A stretch of DNA of 64,000 nucleotides from contig NZ_JAECZA010000228.1 in assembly GCF_016056275.1 (NCBI RefSeq), positions 1 to 64,000 of the forward strand, read 5' to 3'. A program made the translations under genes and the position numbers. The notes under the pieces were generated by a model, which ran no database searches, was not told where the DNA came from, and worked only from the letters and a program-made list of their open reading frames with translations. Shown here piece after piece: positions 1-9,068 of the stretch (position 1 is the first letter of the stretch; each line of letters opens with the position of its first letter). Origin of the DNA: Dendronalium phyllosphericum CENA369. Lineage in GTDB: Bacteria; Cyanobacteriota; Cyanobacteriia; Cyanobacteriales; Nostocaceae.

Positions 1-135
1 GGAGTAGGGGGAGCAGGGGAGCAGGGGAGTAGGGGAGCAGAAGAAATAAAACAACGGACAACTGACTCTTGTACAGACGCGATTCATCGCGTCTCTACTT
101 CTAACTCAGCACTCAGCACTCAGCACTCAGCACTC
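1..135. repeat. Short tandem repeats (STRR) at window start
   Basis: Two repeat blocks are visible. Positions 1-41 are imperfect copies of an AGGGGAGC/AGGGGAGT unit. Positions 104-135 are about 4.5 copies of the heptamer ACTCAGC. Such blocks are typical of intergenic regions in filamentous cyanobacteria. The second block runs up to the stop codon of the neighbouring gene. Confidence 0.85.
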
Positions 136-949
136 AAAAATCTTCTGTTTCGGGAATTGGGAAGATTTCGCCAGCCAAGTAAGCCTGAAAGTGTTTTTGA
201 AAGTACAACCAAGAAGTCATATCTTCACCTTCTAGATAAGCTTTTGGAGCTTGCTTATATAAAGGAATGCGATTATTAATTTCATCTTGCAACAACTGAG
301 GTAATTCTGTTAAACCACCGACTTTACCTCCTGTAGCACTGTAGATGAGATTACCAGGGCGATCGCCCATCTTCATCCAAGGAAGCCACTGACCAATCCG
401 ATCCCAACTAAGTCTGAGTTGAGAAACTGAAAGAAGTTCTGAGTTAAATAAATCTGCGGTTGGCACTGTCAGTTTAAATAATTCCGCTGCCTGATATGTT
501 GCATAAGGGCTATATTCAGCAAATTTCGGATCTTCTGCCAGTAGATTGGGGTAAGTGGGAAAAATATCAAAAACAAAAGTTGTAGTATCACCTTCTACAT
601 GGGCGGGAAATTTACCCTGAAACTTACCCTGCACCGGATTATTGGCAACGTGTATTACTGGTACGATCTCACCTGTCCAGGGATTTTCCCATTTCCGCAG
701 CATTTCACCTGTCTCAGGGTCAAGGTAGTAAGTTAGTTCTCTAGAAGTAAAATACCAGCTACCTTCTGCTATGGGAATGCACCTACTAATACTTAACCCC
801 AGGATCTTAAATAGAAGTTTTCTTTTCTCTGTAGGGATAAAACTGTAAATCTTACCTGTCCACATGAGGAATGTGGATTGACTAGGGTCAAGAGAGGAAC
901 GAGTTTTCACCCAATGCAGGGCATCTAATTCTTGAATTTGGGCAACCAT
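134..949 (-). CDS. DUF1838 family protein
   Basis: A 271-residue protein with the typical DUF1838 pattern: a KTRSSLDPSQ segment near the N-terminus, then WTGKIYSFIP, then SRELTYYLDPETGEMLRKWE followed by NPWTGE around residues 69-95. The family is common in cyanobacteria and other bacteria and has no established function. There is no signal peptide or membrane segment. The ATG at 949 is the first in frame and gives the usual family length. It appears monocistronic and is followed directly by tandem repeats. Confidence 0.85.
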   Translation of the reverse strand: MVAQIQELDALHWVKTRSSLDPSQSTFLMWTGKIYSFIPTEKRKLLFKILGLSISRCIPIAEGSWYFTSRELTYYLDPETGEMLRKWENPWTGEIVPVIHVANNPVQGKFQGKFPAHVEGDTTTFVFDIFPTYPNLLAEDPKFAEYSPYATYQAAELFKLTVPTADLFNSELLSVSQLRLSWDRIGQWLPWMKMGDRPGNLIYSATGGKVGGLTELPQLLQDEINNRIPLYKQAPKAYLEGEDMTSWLYFQKHFQAYLAGEIFPIPETEDF

Positions 950-1138
950 CTACAGCATCCTTTATAAACGATGAAGTACACTACTTCAGTCTCAAAGCCA
1001 AGCATCAAGCCAGTTTCACTTCCCAATTCTGCTGTATATCTCAATCGGGATTACAGGAAGTTAAATGAGGTGTGTTTCTAACAATTTCTCAAGTGACTTT
1101 GAAATCGCCGATTGAGCCTAACAAATTACGAATTAGTA

Positions 1139-1459
1139 TTAAGTACCTTCTTTGTGGGTACGTAATTGCTCAACTATATAATTTTCTAGTTCTTGCCTTT
1201 CTCGATTACTGGCTTGGCGCTGATAGTTTTTTCCTGTTTCTTGAACGAATTTACGTTTTTCGCTTTGAGAAAATTTTTGTTTAGTTCCTGCTCCCTTGGT
1301 TTTATTTAGTTCATCCCAAGTCTTTTCCCCCACGGTTTCGCCTAGTTTAACCAGAGCTTGAGGCAGTAATATTTTTGCTTCTCTTTTGAAATCATCATCT
1401 GTTTCCAGAGAGGTTAAGTCTACATTGCTGAAATCAATATCGATTTGAAACTTACTCAT
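1139..1459 (-). CDS. Hypothetical protein, charged and helical
   Basis: A 106-residue soluble protein rich in Lys, Glu and Gln with no recognised domain. It begins MSKFQIDIDFSNVDL and contains a KRKFVQETGKNYQRQ stretch. It sits 33 bp downstream of a gene for a secreted protein on the same strand, so the two could be cotranscribed. A plus-strand frame overlaps it, but the minus frame has the more protein-like composition. Function unknown. Confidence 0.6.
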   Translation of the reverse strand: MSKFQIDIDFSNVDLTSLETDDDFKREAKILLPQALVKLGETVGEKTWDELNKTKGAGTKQKFSQSEKRKFVQETGKNYQRQASNRERQELENYIVEQLRTHKEGT

Positions 1460-1492
1460 TTTTTTAGGGCAGCTAAAAAGAGATTTTCTGGA

Positions 1493-1888
1493 TTAAAATT
1501 TGGTGACTGTCACACTAATGCCAGAATCAAGTCGAGGAACCTTGAAATATTCTATGGGTTCGGCGTTACTTTGAGAACTTTGATGATTTGTTGGCTTTTG
1601 GCATTGCTTGAAGATAGCAGACGGATCGTTAATTAAATCAAAAGGAGTAATCTTTTTACATTCTCCTTGGCGTGCTGAACCAATTGAGCCAGCGATTTGT
1701 CTAAAATTGCTTGTTCGGTCGAGAGTATTACTTGCTCCTGTATTAATGGTAATTGGTTTAGTGACTAAAGCAGCAGCTTGAGCGCCATCAGCGATCGCCG
1801 GAAGAATCTCCTCTTCACTAGCATTAGCAGGATAAGCCAGAGCGAAGGGTGCGATCGCAACAAGTAAAGCTAGAAGCGAACATTTCAT
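1493..1888 (-). CDS. Small secreted protein of unknown function
   Basis: A 131-residue protein with a clear Sec signal peptide: MKCS, a hydrophobic core LLALLVAIAPFALA, and a likely cleavage after ANA around residue 23. The mature part is Ser/Thr/Asn rich, has two Cys (in GECKKI and FKQCQK) that could form a disulfide, and has no recognised domain. Export to the periplasm or outside is inferred from the leader. The next gene downstream on the same strand is the small charged protein at 1139-1459. Confidence 0.65.
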   Translation of the reverse strand: MKCSLLALLVAIAPFALAYPANASEEEILPAIADGAQAAALVTKPITINTGASNTLDRTSNFRQIAGSIGSARQGECKKITPFDLINDPSAIFKQCQKPTNHQSSQSNAEPIEYFKVPRLDSGISVTVTKF

Positions 1889-2157
1889 AATTAAACCTCT
1901 AAATCAGGTATGCGGGTGCAATTCCATGTTATCCGCAGCAAATACTTATTTGTCATTCGTAATCACGCGAGGACTCGCGCTTCACTGCGTAACTTAATTT
2001 ATACTTAAGAAATTTATCCGAATTTGAAGAATGATTGCGACAAATGAAAAGTTTAAAATAGCTTTTGCTAAATCTTTCACAATCGCATTATTTGCTACAA
2101 TTTTGCCAACTAAAGCAAGACAGTAGCTCCAAAATTTAAAATCACAATTGGTATAAA

Positions 2158-3165
2158 TTACCGCGACAAGCTCTGAAAATATTTCTTCTTTACCTTACTG
2201 TATAGCTGTTGGACGAGTAATTTTGTCAGATGACCTTTTGACAAGCTTTTAATATTAGATTCATAATGTGCTTTGTGGTCAAAAAAATCGTTTAATTCAT
2301 TTACGATCGCTTGAAATCGCTGAATAATATTTTCAGTCCGATGCTCTGCAAAAAACTCTTCGGGTAAAGTTAGGGATACTGAAGATTTCAGAACTTTGAG
2401 GATACGTTGCACATCATATTCTTTTGAGTATGCAGCAATTTTGTAGGAATTAAATCCCGGATCTAAGTAATCCGAGAGTCCACCGTTAACACTAGAGAAG
2501 ACCTGACAACCACAAGCAAGAGCTTCCATCGGTTGCAGCCCGAATCCTTCACTTACACCTCTTTGTGCCCAATACTCAGCAGAATCATAAAGGTAAATTT
2601 TAGCCCGATTAAAGAGTCCGGGTAAATCTTCTACATAGGAATCAACAACACATACTTGACATTGCTGTTGCAATGTTGGAATTAATTGTTTAATTAAATA
2701 CTCAGAAGATTTGCGAGCTTGAACTAAAACATCAATATCCCGTTCGAGATGCAGATTTTGAAATTCGTTACTAATTTGATTAGGCAAATAATAGATTGGA
2801 GAATTAGGAGATTTTTGCCCCCAATATCCCATTGTATTGCGGCTAACAGTGACGATTGGGATACTCGCAGGCAGTTGGAAATTGTAACCCGCACTGTGGG
2901 CATGATAAACGACATTGTAGGATTTGAGCTTGGTAACAAGTTTAGCGATATCAAATCCCCAACTAATCACAAAAATTACATTATCTAAATTGTCTTCTAA
3001 GAGCAAATCGTCTATAAATAGCTTGCCTGTTTCTCGTTGACGATAAGTTACAACATCAGCACTACAAATCTGTTGAGCGAGATGCATTGTTTTCAACTCT
3101 GCCCAAAGACCACCACAGGCAAATTTACCGTCAGTTCCAGGGAGTAAAAAGTAAAGTTTTCTCAT
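2158..3165 (-). CDS. Glycosyltransferase, GT4-like
   Basis: A 335-residue cytoplasmic protein ending in a typical GT-B C-terminal domain. The SEGFGLQPMEALACGCQV segment at about residues 207-224 carries the E-x7-E type nucleotide-sugar motif of GT4 enzymes. The VYHAHSAGYN and PIVTVSRNT segments fit the N-terminal acceptor domain. It likely transfers a sugar to a polysaccharide or lipid; donor and acceptor cannot be read from sequence. The ATG at 3165 starts directly at the first beta strand (MRKLYFLLPGTDG). No other cell-envelope genes are adjacent. Confidence 0.8.
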   Translation of the reverse strand: MRKLYFLLPGTDGKFACGGLWAELKTMHLAQQICSADVVTYRQRETGKLFIDDLLLEDNLDNVIFVISWGFDIAKLVTKLKSYNVVYHAHSAGYNFQLPASIPIVTVSRNTMGYWGQKSPNSPIYYLPNQISNEFQNLHLERDIDVLVQARKSSEYLIKQLIPTLQQQCQVCVVDSYVEDLPGLFNRAKIYLYDSAEYWAQRGVSEGFGLQPMEALACGCQVFSSVNGGLSDYLDPGFNSYKIAAYSKEYDVQRILKVLKSSVSLTLPEEFFAEHRTENIIQRFQAIVNELNDFFDHKAHYESNIKSLSKGHLTKLLVQQLYSKVKKKYFQSLSR

Positions 3166-3403
3166 TACACAATTATTTCAAATGTATGAACGCACAGACA
3201 TGTAGCAGTTAGTTAGTGTTGCATTTTTGTGGGATAATTTTACTACTTTTGTGGATGAGCATCTTGCCCGTCTTTAATATTTTGGGGCGGACAGAATGCC
3301 CAACGTTACTTGCTAGTATTACAATTTCGCTTGCGCTGTGGGAAAAGTAGAGTAAATTTTCCTTTCCCTGTTTACTTTCACCAAAAAAGTTGAATTAGAG
3401 TAT

Positions 3404-3688
3404 TTAGGCTGGCTTCACCGTTTGCCACAAAGTATCAACTTCAGATGGCGTATATGCGTCTGCCGATGCCGCAGTAGTCATGTCAGCAAGCCGCCCAGCC
3501 AGAAATGTACGTGCAACCTTAATGAGTTCGTCATCTGGATAGCAGCGATGCACCCATATACCAATATCTTAGGTATCAATTCCGTCTGATTTTACTTGAA
3601 ACACAACTTTGTGAAAAGGCTCGGTAAAGCCCGGTCGATGCTGGTTACGAAGTACTTTCTTCAGGCTGATATGGGTATCAAAATGCAT
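3404..3688 (-). pseudogene. Broken small gene with one in-frame stop
   Basis: Reading the minus strand from ATG at 3688 gives 94 sense codons to TAA at 3404-3406, interrupted by one TAA at codon 40 (3569-3571). The two halves, MHFDTHISLKKVLRNQHRPG... and ...DIGIWVHRCYPDDELIKVA..., stay in the same frame and both look like normal protein. A GGAAAC stretch lies upstream of the ATG. The family is not recognised. A single substitution (for example from CAA, GAA or AAA) would have created the stop; a sequencing error cannot be excluded. Confidence 0.6.
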
Positions 3689-3749
3689 GACTGTTTCCTT
3701 CTATACTCAAGATTATAAAAAAGCAAAAATTAACAAAATCTTTTACTTT

Positions 3750-4400
3750 TCACTCTTTCCAGTTTACTTTGACAAAATGTGCTTCGCGCCCCCAAACATC
3801 GTGTGTACGGGTGATATTTTCAATTGTTAAATTAAAGGGAATAGCAGTTGTTAAGTACCGCTGTGCCATAGAACCTAAATCAGGTGAAATTTCAGCGGCT
3901 GTTGTAGCTGCTACGCCCAAACCTATCAGTTGTTCGATTGGTCGAAATGGCAGTAAAAAATATACACCCATCGCTAATCCAGCAGTCAATAGCATCGCTA
4001 CAGATAAATTTGTACCGCAGCGAGGATGTACGGCTAAATCCCACTCACCACTAGTCAGGCGATGTAGACCTAGTGTGACTGCACGCCGTAAATCACTGAT
4101 GTTTACTTCACCATAGAGGTAAAATCCCTGTTCAGTAGACAGCCCGCCTAATAGTTCGTTATCTACTTGAACCTTGGTGAGTAGTGTGGGATTATGAGGG
4201 CTTTTTGATTCACTTAGAACCCAAACTGTAGCATGTTCTAGGGCGTGAACCTGCCGTAGCATGATAATTTCTTTCAACCCTGGAACAAACGATAGATTCT
4301 TAAGTAAATCGGCATCTTGCGTGGGTTGAGGTGTAGTCAAATCAAACTTAAAAAAGTCAAAAATAGACAAGCTACTTTGAACAGAAGCAGAAGTATTCAT
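3750..4400 (-). CDS. DUF6391 family membrane-associated protein
   Basis: A 216-residue protein of a cyanobacterial family. The RQVHALEHATVWVL segment at residues 49-62 and HPRCGTNLS at about 124-132 are the conserved hallmarks; the H-x2-EH and C-x-T residues look like a metal or active site. One or two hydrophobic segments follow (VAMLLTAGLAMGVYFLLPF and IGLGVAATTAA). The function is not established. The family assignment is from memory of motif pattern. The gene has no obvious operon partner; 4401-4505 precedes a repeat block. Confidence 0.7.
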   Translation of the reverse strand: MNTSASVQSSLSIFDFFKFDLTTPQPTQDADLLKNLSFVPGLKEIIMLRQVHALEHATVWVLSESKSPHNPTLLTKVQVDNELLGGLSTEQGFYLYGEVNISDLRRAVTLGLHRLTSGEWDLAVHPRCGTNLSVAMLLTAGLAMGVYFLLPFRPIEQLIGLGVAATTAAEISPDLGSMAQRYLTTAIPFNLTIENITRTHDVWGREAHFVKVNWKE

Positions 4401-4505
4401 AAGAACACTGCTCCCCTAGTCGATGGAGCAATATAGATTTCTTACAAATGTAGCGCTTGAGGCAGTGGATTGTTGCTAATTTTTGTTGATGATTGAAAAA
4501 TATCT

Positions 4506-4640
4506 ATGCTAGGGGGCTGGAGGGTGGAGAGTAAGAGCAGAGGGGTAGGGGAGCAGAGGGACACAGGAGACAATTATCAGATAATTTATCTCCATCCCCC
4601 TCATCCCCCTCATCTCTCTAATCTCCCCATTCTCTTTTTC
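4506..4640. repeat. STRR block with CTCATCCCC-type units
   Basis: Positions 4536-4570 hold GGGGTAGGGGAGCAGAGGG-type units, and 4590-4635 hold CATCCCCCT/CATCTCTCT/AATCTCCCC-type units, roughly complementary in composition. A 104-codon frame over this block is repeat-driven and is not called as a gene. Confidence 0.75.
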
Positions 4641-4816
4641 ACAGCAATGAGAATTTACGCTATCAATTCACACAAAAATAAAGGCGTGAGGAGGAGAACA
4701 ATTAGTAAACCGTTAAAATTGGCGCTTGCTGCATACCAGACGAAATTTATCGCAATACTAGATGCGATCGCTAGCGTCTGCCAAACGCTATCGACCAATC
4801 TCTATTCGCAAACGGC

Positions 4817-5080
4817 CTAATCGTTCTGGTTGGGCAATGGACAACAATTGACATCATTCAAGCAGACTTTGCCCCACTGCAAAGCCCAGCGGACAAGAGC
4901 CACTCGATTGTCCGTTTGGGTTTTGGTGAGAATATTGCTGATATGGTTATCAACTGTTCGCTTGCTAATTTCCAGTTTCGCTGCAATCTCTTGGTTAGTT
5001 AAGCCAGCGGCCACTAAGTCGATAATTTGCAGTTCTCTGTCTGACAGACTAACAGGGGTCTGAGACTCGCCACCAGCCAT
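4817..5080 (-). CDS. pedR: Small LuxR-type regulator, PedR-like
   Basis: An 87-residue protein that is essentially one LuxR/GerE helix-turn-helix: LSDRELQIIDLVAAGLTNQE at residues 12-31, then EIAAKLEISKRTVDNHISNI with the recognition helix at about 39-53. There is no receiver or sensor domain. The size and the Cys-rich tail (C73, C79, C80) match PedR, the Synechocystis redox-responsive regulator whose activity depends on a C-terminal cysteine and thioredoxin. By analogy it would respond to photosynthetic electron transport. Identification as the PedR ortholog is inference; another short LuxR paralog is possible. Confidence 0.7.
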   Translation of the reverse strand: MAGGESQTPVSLSDRELQIIDLVAAGLTNQEIAAKLEISKRTVDNHISNILTKTQTDNRVALVRWALQWGKVCLNDVNCCPLPNQND

Positions 5081-5433
5081 GACTTATTCTATCCTCCCTT
5101 GGTATATGTACTTAATCGCTCTCTCTAATTCTAGAAGATTCTTTTGTTGTAGGCGTTTCAAGTGTTAACAGTAATGCAATTGACAATATTTTCTTTAGAT
5201 TTCAGTTGAATGGCAATATAAACCAGTATTAGTAACAATAAGTACTATTTTGGAGATAAAAATTACATAACTACTGAGATAAAAAAACAGAAAATTAGAT
5301 GATATGTACCTTTTGGTAGTAGCAAAACTTGCTATTTAATTCTATTAAAACTGACGACAGAAGAGTAAAGAGTGTTATAGATTTTATACTGGAATTTCTA
5401 ATTCAACATCGAAAATTTAATATCTAGAATCAG
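5081..5433. other. Gene-free stretch between divergent pedR-like and sugar kinase genes
   Basis: AT-rich spacer of about 350 bp that must hold the promoters of both divergent genes. I see no terminator, repeat or recognised operator in it. Confidence 0.5.
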
Positions 5434-6411
5434 ATGAGCAATCCCCGTGTTTTGTGCCTCGGTGAAATTTTATTTGATTGTTTAGCCGATCAATTGGGGC
5501 TAAAGTTGGAAGAAGTAAAATCTTGGACTCCTTATCCAGGAGGAGCACCAGCTAATGTAGCTTGTGCTTTGGTAAAGTTGGGAACGACCGCAGGATTTAT
5601 CGGAGCTGTTGGTGAAGATGAACCAGGAAATGAGCTAGTCAAGTTATTACAAGAAGTAGGTGTCGATATAACTGGAGTGCAGCGCCATCCCACAGCACCA
5701 ACGCGACAAGTTTATGTGACGCGGGATCTAGCGGGCGATCGCACTTTTGCTGGATTTGGTCAGTATGATACCACTGAATTTGCCGATACTCGTCTGCAAG
5801 TCAAACAATTACCAAATTTGCTGTTTCAAGAGGCAGATTTTCTGGTTTTGGGTACTTTAGAATTAGCCTATCCTGAAAGCGAACAGGCAATTAACCGCGC
5901 TTTAGAACTAGCAGAACAATACGATTTAAAGATTGTGCTAGATGTAAATTGGCGGCCTGTGTTTTGGAAAGATGAAAACACTGCTCGACAAAAAATTCAA
6001 GCCGCATTTAAGCGAGTCGATTTTCTCAAACTTGCCAAAGAAGAAGCCCAATGGCTATTTGATACCACAGATCCAGGAGCTATCACTTACCGTCTAGATT
6101 CAGTTGAAGGAGTGCTAATTACAGATGGAGAAAACGGTTGCTCTTATTGCTTGGGTGAAAATGAAGGCATATTACCATCTTTTTCTATCTCTGTAGTTGA
6201 TACAACTGGTGCGGGTGATAGCTTTCTCGCAGGTTTTATCAACCAGCTAGCTCAACAAGGTATCCAAAAATTAAGAGATGCAGAAATAGCAAAACAAATT
6301 GTGACTTATGCTAGTGCTGTTGGGGCGCTGACTACTATCAAACCAGGAGCAATCGCATCCCAACCTACTACCGCTGAAGTTGAAGCTTTTCTAGCGACAC
6401 ATCACCTTTAG
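5434..6411 (+). CDS. PfkB-family carbohydrate kinase, probable fructokinase
   Basis: A 325-residue cytoplasmic ribokinase-fold enzyme that would phosphorylate a sugar with ATP, most likely fructose to fructose-6-phosphate. PfkB signature 1 is at about residues 34-58 (YPGGAPANVACALVKLG and GFIGAVGEDEPGN). Signature 2 with the catalytic Asp is DTTGAGDSFLAGF at about 252-264. The N-terminal VLCLGEILFD pattern is typical of fructokinases. Length is normal. It stands alone, with a MITE-like insertion starting 16 bp after its stop codon. Substrate is inferred from overall pattern. Confidence 0.85.
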   Translation: MSNPRVLCLGEILFDCLADQLGLKLEEVKSWTPYPGGAPANVACALVKLGTTAGFIGAVGEDEPGNELVKLLQEVGVDITGVQRHPTAPTRQVYVTRDLAGDRTFAGFGQYDTTEFADTRLQVKQLPNLLFQEADFLVLGTLELAYPESEQAINRALELAEQYDLKIVLDVNWRPVFWKDENTARQKIQAAFKRVDFLKLAKEEAQWLFDTTDPGAITYRLDSVEGVLITDGENGCSYCLGENEGILPSFSISVVDTTGAGDSFLAGFINQLAQQGIQKLRDAEIAKQIVTYASAVGALTTIKPGAIASQPTTAEVEAFLATHHL

Positions 6412-6417
6412 AAACTC

Positions 6418-6566
6418 ATACACCAGCCTGACTTTTCACGGGAAGTCCTCAAACTCTTGTTAAGGCTGGGGGTAGGGGGTAGGGAAAACAAGAAAGCCGG
6501 ACTACACCCCACACCCCACACCCTCGCTCATGCGTCCACATACCGTGAAAAGTCAGATACACCAGC
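6418..6566. mobile_element. MITE-like insertion with 14-bp inverted ends and 10-bp direct repeat
   Basis: A 129-bp segment (6428-6556) is bounded by perfect 14-bp inverted repeats, CTGACTTTTCACGG at 6428-6441 and CCGTGAAAAGTCAG at 6543-6556. It is flanked on both sides by the same 10-mer ATACACCAGC (6418-6427 and 6557-6566), the form of a target-site duplication. The interior holds GGGGTAGGG and ACCCCACACC repeat units and no coding frame. It has no transposase, so it would be non-autonomous. The mobilising family is unknown; a 10-bp duplication would fit some IS4-like elements. Confidence 0.8.
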
Positions 6567-6851
6567 TGGGATATCTGCTACTAACGGCTGATACTCCCAG
6601 CTTGAGAATGGACGAAAGCCCTCATGCCATTCTGCGGTCATATTGCATAATAAACGACTAAGTAAGTATATAAAAACTCGGTTAATTGCTCCTCAATCAC
6701 AAATAATGGTTTACCAAACAACATTGATATACATGACTGCAATTACGCGGATCGTCTGAGATTGCCAATTAGCAAATACCGCAAAAACACGGTTACATTA
6801 GATTATGCTTTTAAGGAGAATTACACTCATTCAAGTTATGAGGATGTAGTT

Positions 6852-7136
6852 ATGACCTATTGTGCAATATCGAATATCCAACTCAACCTAGAAAAAACAC
6901 AACAAATAGGATCTCAGCCATTAGAGACAAGTGTACTTGCAACAGATAATGATTTGGTAGCTTTAGCTGAAAAACTTTCAGAGTTGGAAGTTCCGTTAAA
7001 GGTTTTGTTGCAAGCTCTAGCTATTGCTGCTTACGATAAAGCAGCAGCTTATCGCTACGCTGATAATTATTTAAATAATCTCAAAAAGCAGGAACAGCTA
7101 TTATTAGAATCTTCTTCTAATCTCAGAGATAGTTAA
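6852..7136 (+). CDS. Small hypothetical cyanobacterial protein
   Basis: The frame is open from a TTG at 6762, but the ATG at 6852 is preferred because GAGG lies 8 bp upstream. This gives 94 residues, MTYCAISNIQLNLEKTQQIG onward, mostly predicted helix, with an Ala-rich KAAAYRYADNY segment and a Lys/Gln/Glu-rich C-terminus. No domain is recognised and there is no signal peptide or membrane segment. The next gene on the same strand, DUF7219, is about 385 bp away, so joint transcription is unlikely. Confidence 0.55.
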   Translation: MTYCAISNIQLNLEKTQQIGSQPLETSVLATDNDLVALAEKLSELEVPLKVLLQALAIAAYDKAAAYRYADNYLNNLKKQEQLLLESSSNLRDS

Positions 7137-7521
7137 ACTTTAAAGGAATATTTAAAATTTGATATCTCAAATTCTTAACTATTTTAATAAATATGTTTGG
7201 TGAAGATATCAAAATATATAGCCGTAGTCACATTAGGACAGTTGCGATCGCTAAAAGCCATAAAGCAACTGGGTTTTTACTCAGCACTCATAATTCAACA
7301 CTTTGTCATATCATTTAGACATATGTGTTAAATATGCTATTTCATTTTTTAAATGATACTAATACAGTAGTAAGAGAAAAGAGCCTTCTCATACAGCTTA
7401 TTTAAAGAATACGCCTCTCAAATTTCTTGTATATTTATCAAGCTTTTGGTAAATTATTAATACATGAAAAACTACAATTTTTGACAAATTTAAAAATTAA
7501 AGACATCAATAGAGAAACTAA
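7137..7521. other. Gene-free stretch before the DUF7219 gene
   Basis: AT-rich spacer; one GCGATCGC octamer (about 7243) and a partial ACTCAGCACTCA repeat near 7279-7290. It presumably contains the promoter for the next gene. Nothing else is recognised. Confidence 0.5.
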
Positions 7522-7776
7522 ATGGCACATTCAAGTTGGGAAAGCAAAAACAAATTTCTTTACCCTTACAATCGCTATTACGGTAAAGTCAAGCCAGAAA
7601 ACTTAATATTCAATGCAAATCTTCAAGAATTTGCTCAAAAAATTAGCTTCATTACTAATCTAGAAACAGGTGGAAAACTCTCTCCTGAAGAAGCTTACAA
7701 TCAAATTGAGGCGTTGTGGGAGCAGTTAAAAAATAGTAAAAAAAAGCTGAGGATTGGAATGGATGATTATAGTTAA
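7522..7776 (+). CDS. DUF7219 family protein
   Basis: An 84-residue soluble protein with the compact conserved core KFLYPYNRYYGKVKPENL and then LETGGKLSPEEAYNQIEALW, the pattern of the cyanobacterial DUF7219 family. The length is normal. Its role is unknown; the protein looks like a small helical adaptor. The start is the first ATG of the frame. A Lys-rich tail (KNSKKKLRIG) ends the protein. Confidence 0.8.
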   Translation: MAHSSWESKNKFLYPYNRYYGKVKPENLIFNANLQEFAQKISFITNLETGGKLSPEEAYNQIEALWEQLKNSKKKLRIGMDDYS

Positions 7777-8016
7777 GTGCGAAAAATTGTATTCCGACAA
7801 AAGCAGTAAAAAACTGGGAGCTAGAGCTATCAATCTTTGAGGCTGAGAAGTTGCAATGCTATTAGTGCTCCTTTCACCAGGTTATCAGTTGAATAAGTAG
7901 AGTAGTAACTGTTATTCTATTTTGGCTAAGTTAACGCTGCTGTATCGTCAATTTCCGTTTCGTGGGTGGGGCAAGGCTTTAATTTTTGCCATTTCATGCT
8001 GTTTAGTCGTTATCCC

Positions 8017-8301
8017 TTACTTCCCTTGCTCTTTTCCAGAATCCAAGATATTGTTACTACAGCAATGCTTTGTCGTATCTTTTGCTACAATCTCTGGCAC
8101 TGGATCGTAACCGCCCGGATGAAATGGATGACAACGCAAAATTCGCCTAATTGCCATCCATCCGCCACGCCACGCGCCAAATCTTTCAATTGCTTGAATA
8201 GCATACATAGAACAAGTTGGTTGAAAGCGACAAGTCGGCAGGAACATTGGCGAAATAAACATTCTGTAACCTCGAATCAGACTAATGAATAATAATTTCA
8301 T
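8017..8301 (-). CDS. yidD: Membrane protein insertion efficiency factor YidD
   Basis: Assists YidC-dependent insertion of membrane proteins at the inner or thylakoid membrane. The 94-residue product from ATG at 8301 shows the full family signature: [12 protein letters not shown], then [19 protein letters not shown], then [18 protein letters not shown], with the three conserved Cys. The frame stays open to 8361 but the ATG at 8301 gives the standard N-terminus ([12 protein letters not shown]). Plus-strand frames over the same DNA are rejected. Its start codon abuts the upstream end of the divergent kinase frame. Confidence 0.9.
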   Translation of the reverse strand: MKLLFISLIRGYRMFISPMFLPTCRFQPTCSMYAIQAIERFGAWRGGWMAIRRILRCHPFHPGGYDPVPEIVAKDTTKHCCSNNILDSGKEQGK

Positions 8302-9068
8302 TGCAGTTACCCATATCTTATAAATTAGAAACAAAGGTAAAAAATCCCTATCCTGTAACATCGTTGTTGACTTTAGTTGCCGATTTAAGCTTTATTCCAC
8401 CCTTATGGCTGCAAATTATCATAGTTGCAGCTTGGGTATCACTCATCCTCTTAATTGCTTGGTTAGTCAAGCGTTTTGCCACAGACGAACCAGAAATAGT
8501 ACGTAAGATAGTTCACATTGGCACTGGCAATGTAATTTTGCTGGCTTGGTGGTTAGACATGCCTGCTAGTGTAGGTATTACGGCTTCAATTGTAGCGAGT
8601 GCTATAACTTTGTTGTCATATCGATTCCCCATTCTTCCTGCAATTAATAGTGTAGGCCGCCAAAGTCTAGGAACTTTTTTTTATGCTGTCAGTTTTGGTA
8701 TCTTAGTCGCTTGTTTTTGGTACTTGCGCCAGCCTCAGTACGCAGTTATCGGAATTATGGTGATGACATGGGGAGATGGATTAGCAGCCCTAATTGGGCA
8801 AAAATTTGGCAAACATAAGTATCAAGTCTTAGGAAGTCAAAAAAGCTGGGAAGGCTCGTTAACTATGACCGCAGTCAGCTATGCTGTCAGTAATTTGATT
8901 TTGCTGGGTGTAGAAGGAAATGTGTGGCAAAGCTGGGTAGTATCATTGGCGATCGCTTTAGTCGCTACTGCTTTAGAAGCTGTATCATTTTTGGGTATTG
9001 ATAATTTGACAGTTCCTTTAGGTACTGCTGCTTTAGCGTTTGCGTTAATTGAGCTATTGTCTTTTTAA
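8301..9068 (+). CDS. Phytol/polyprenol (dolichol-kinase-type) kinase
   Basis: Integral membrane kinase of the CTP-dependent dolichol/phytol kinase superfamily, about 255 residues with six or seven hydrophobic segments. Conserved points are the [13 protein letters not shown] segment, the [20 protein letters not shown] loop and KSWEGSLTM. In cyanobacteria such enzymes recycle phytol to phytyl phosphate for tocopherol and chlorophyll metabolism (VTE5-like). The frame begins at TTG 8301, abutting the yidD start; no in-frame ATG is near, and the true start may be up to about 70 bp further downstream. Substrate is inferred from family. Confidence 0.75.
   Translation: MQLPISYKLETKVKNPYPVTSLLTLVADLSFIPPLWLQIIIVAAWVSLILLIAWLVKRFATDEPEIVRKIVHIGTGNVILLAWWLDMPASVGITASIVASAITLLSYRFPILPAINSVGRQSLGTFFYAVSFGILVACFWYLRQPQYAVIGIMVMTWGDGLAALIGQKFGKHKYQVLGSQKSWEGSLTMTAVSYAVSNLILLGVEGNVWQSWVVSLAIALVATALEAVSFLGIDNLTVPLGTAALAFALIELLSF

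Noticed and set aside
4506-4820. 104-codon plus-strand frame
   Set aside because: Its first third is translated STRR and the rest has no protein-like conservation or RBS.
7922-8292. Plus-strand frames of 62 and 108 codons
   Set aside because: They lie antisense to yidD, whose signature motifs are complete on the minus strand.
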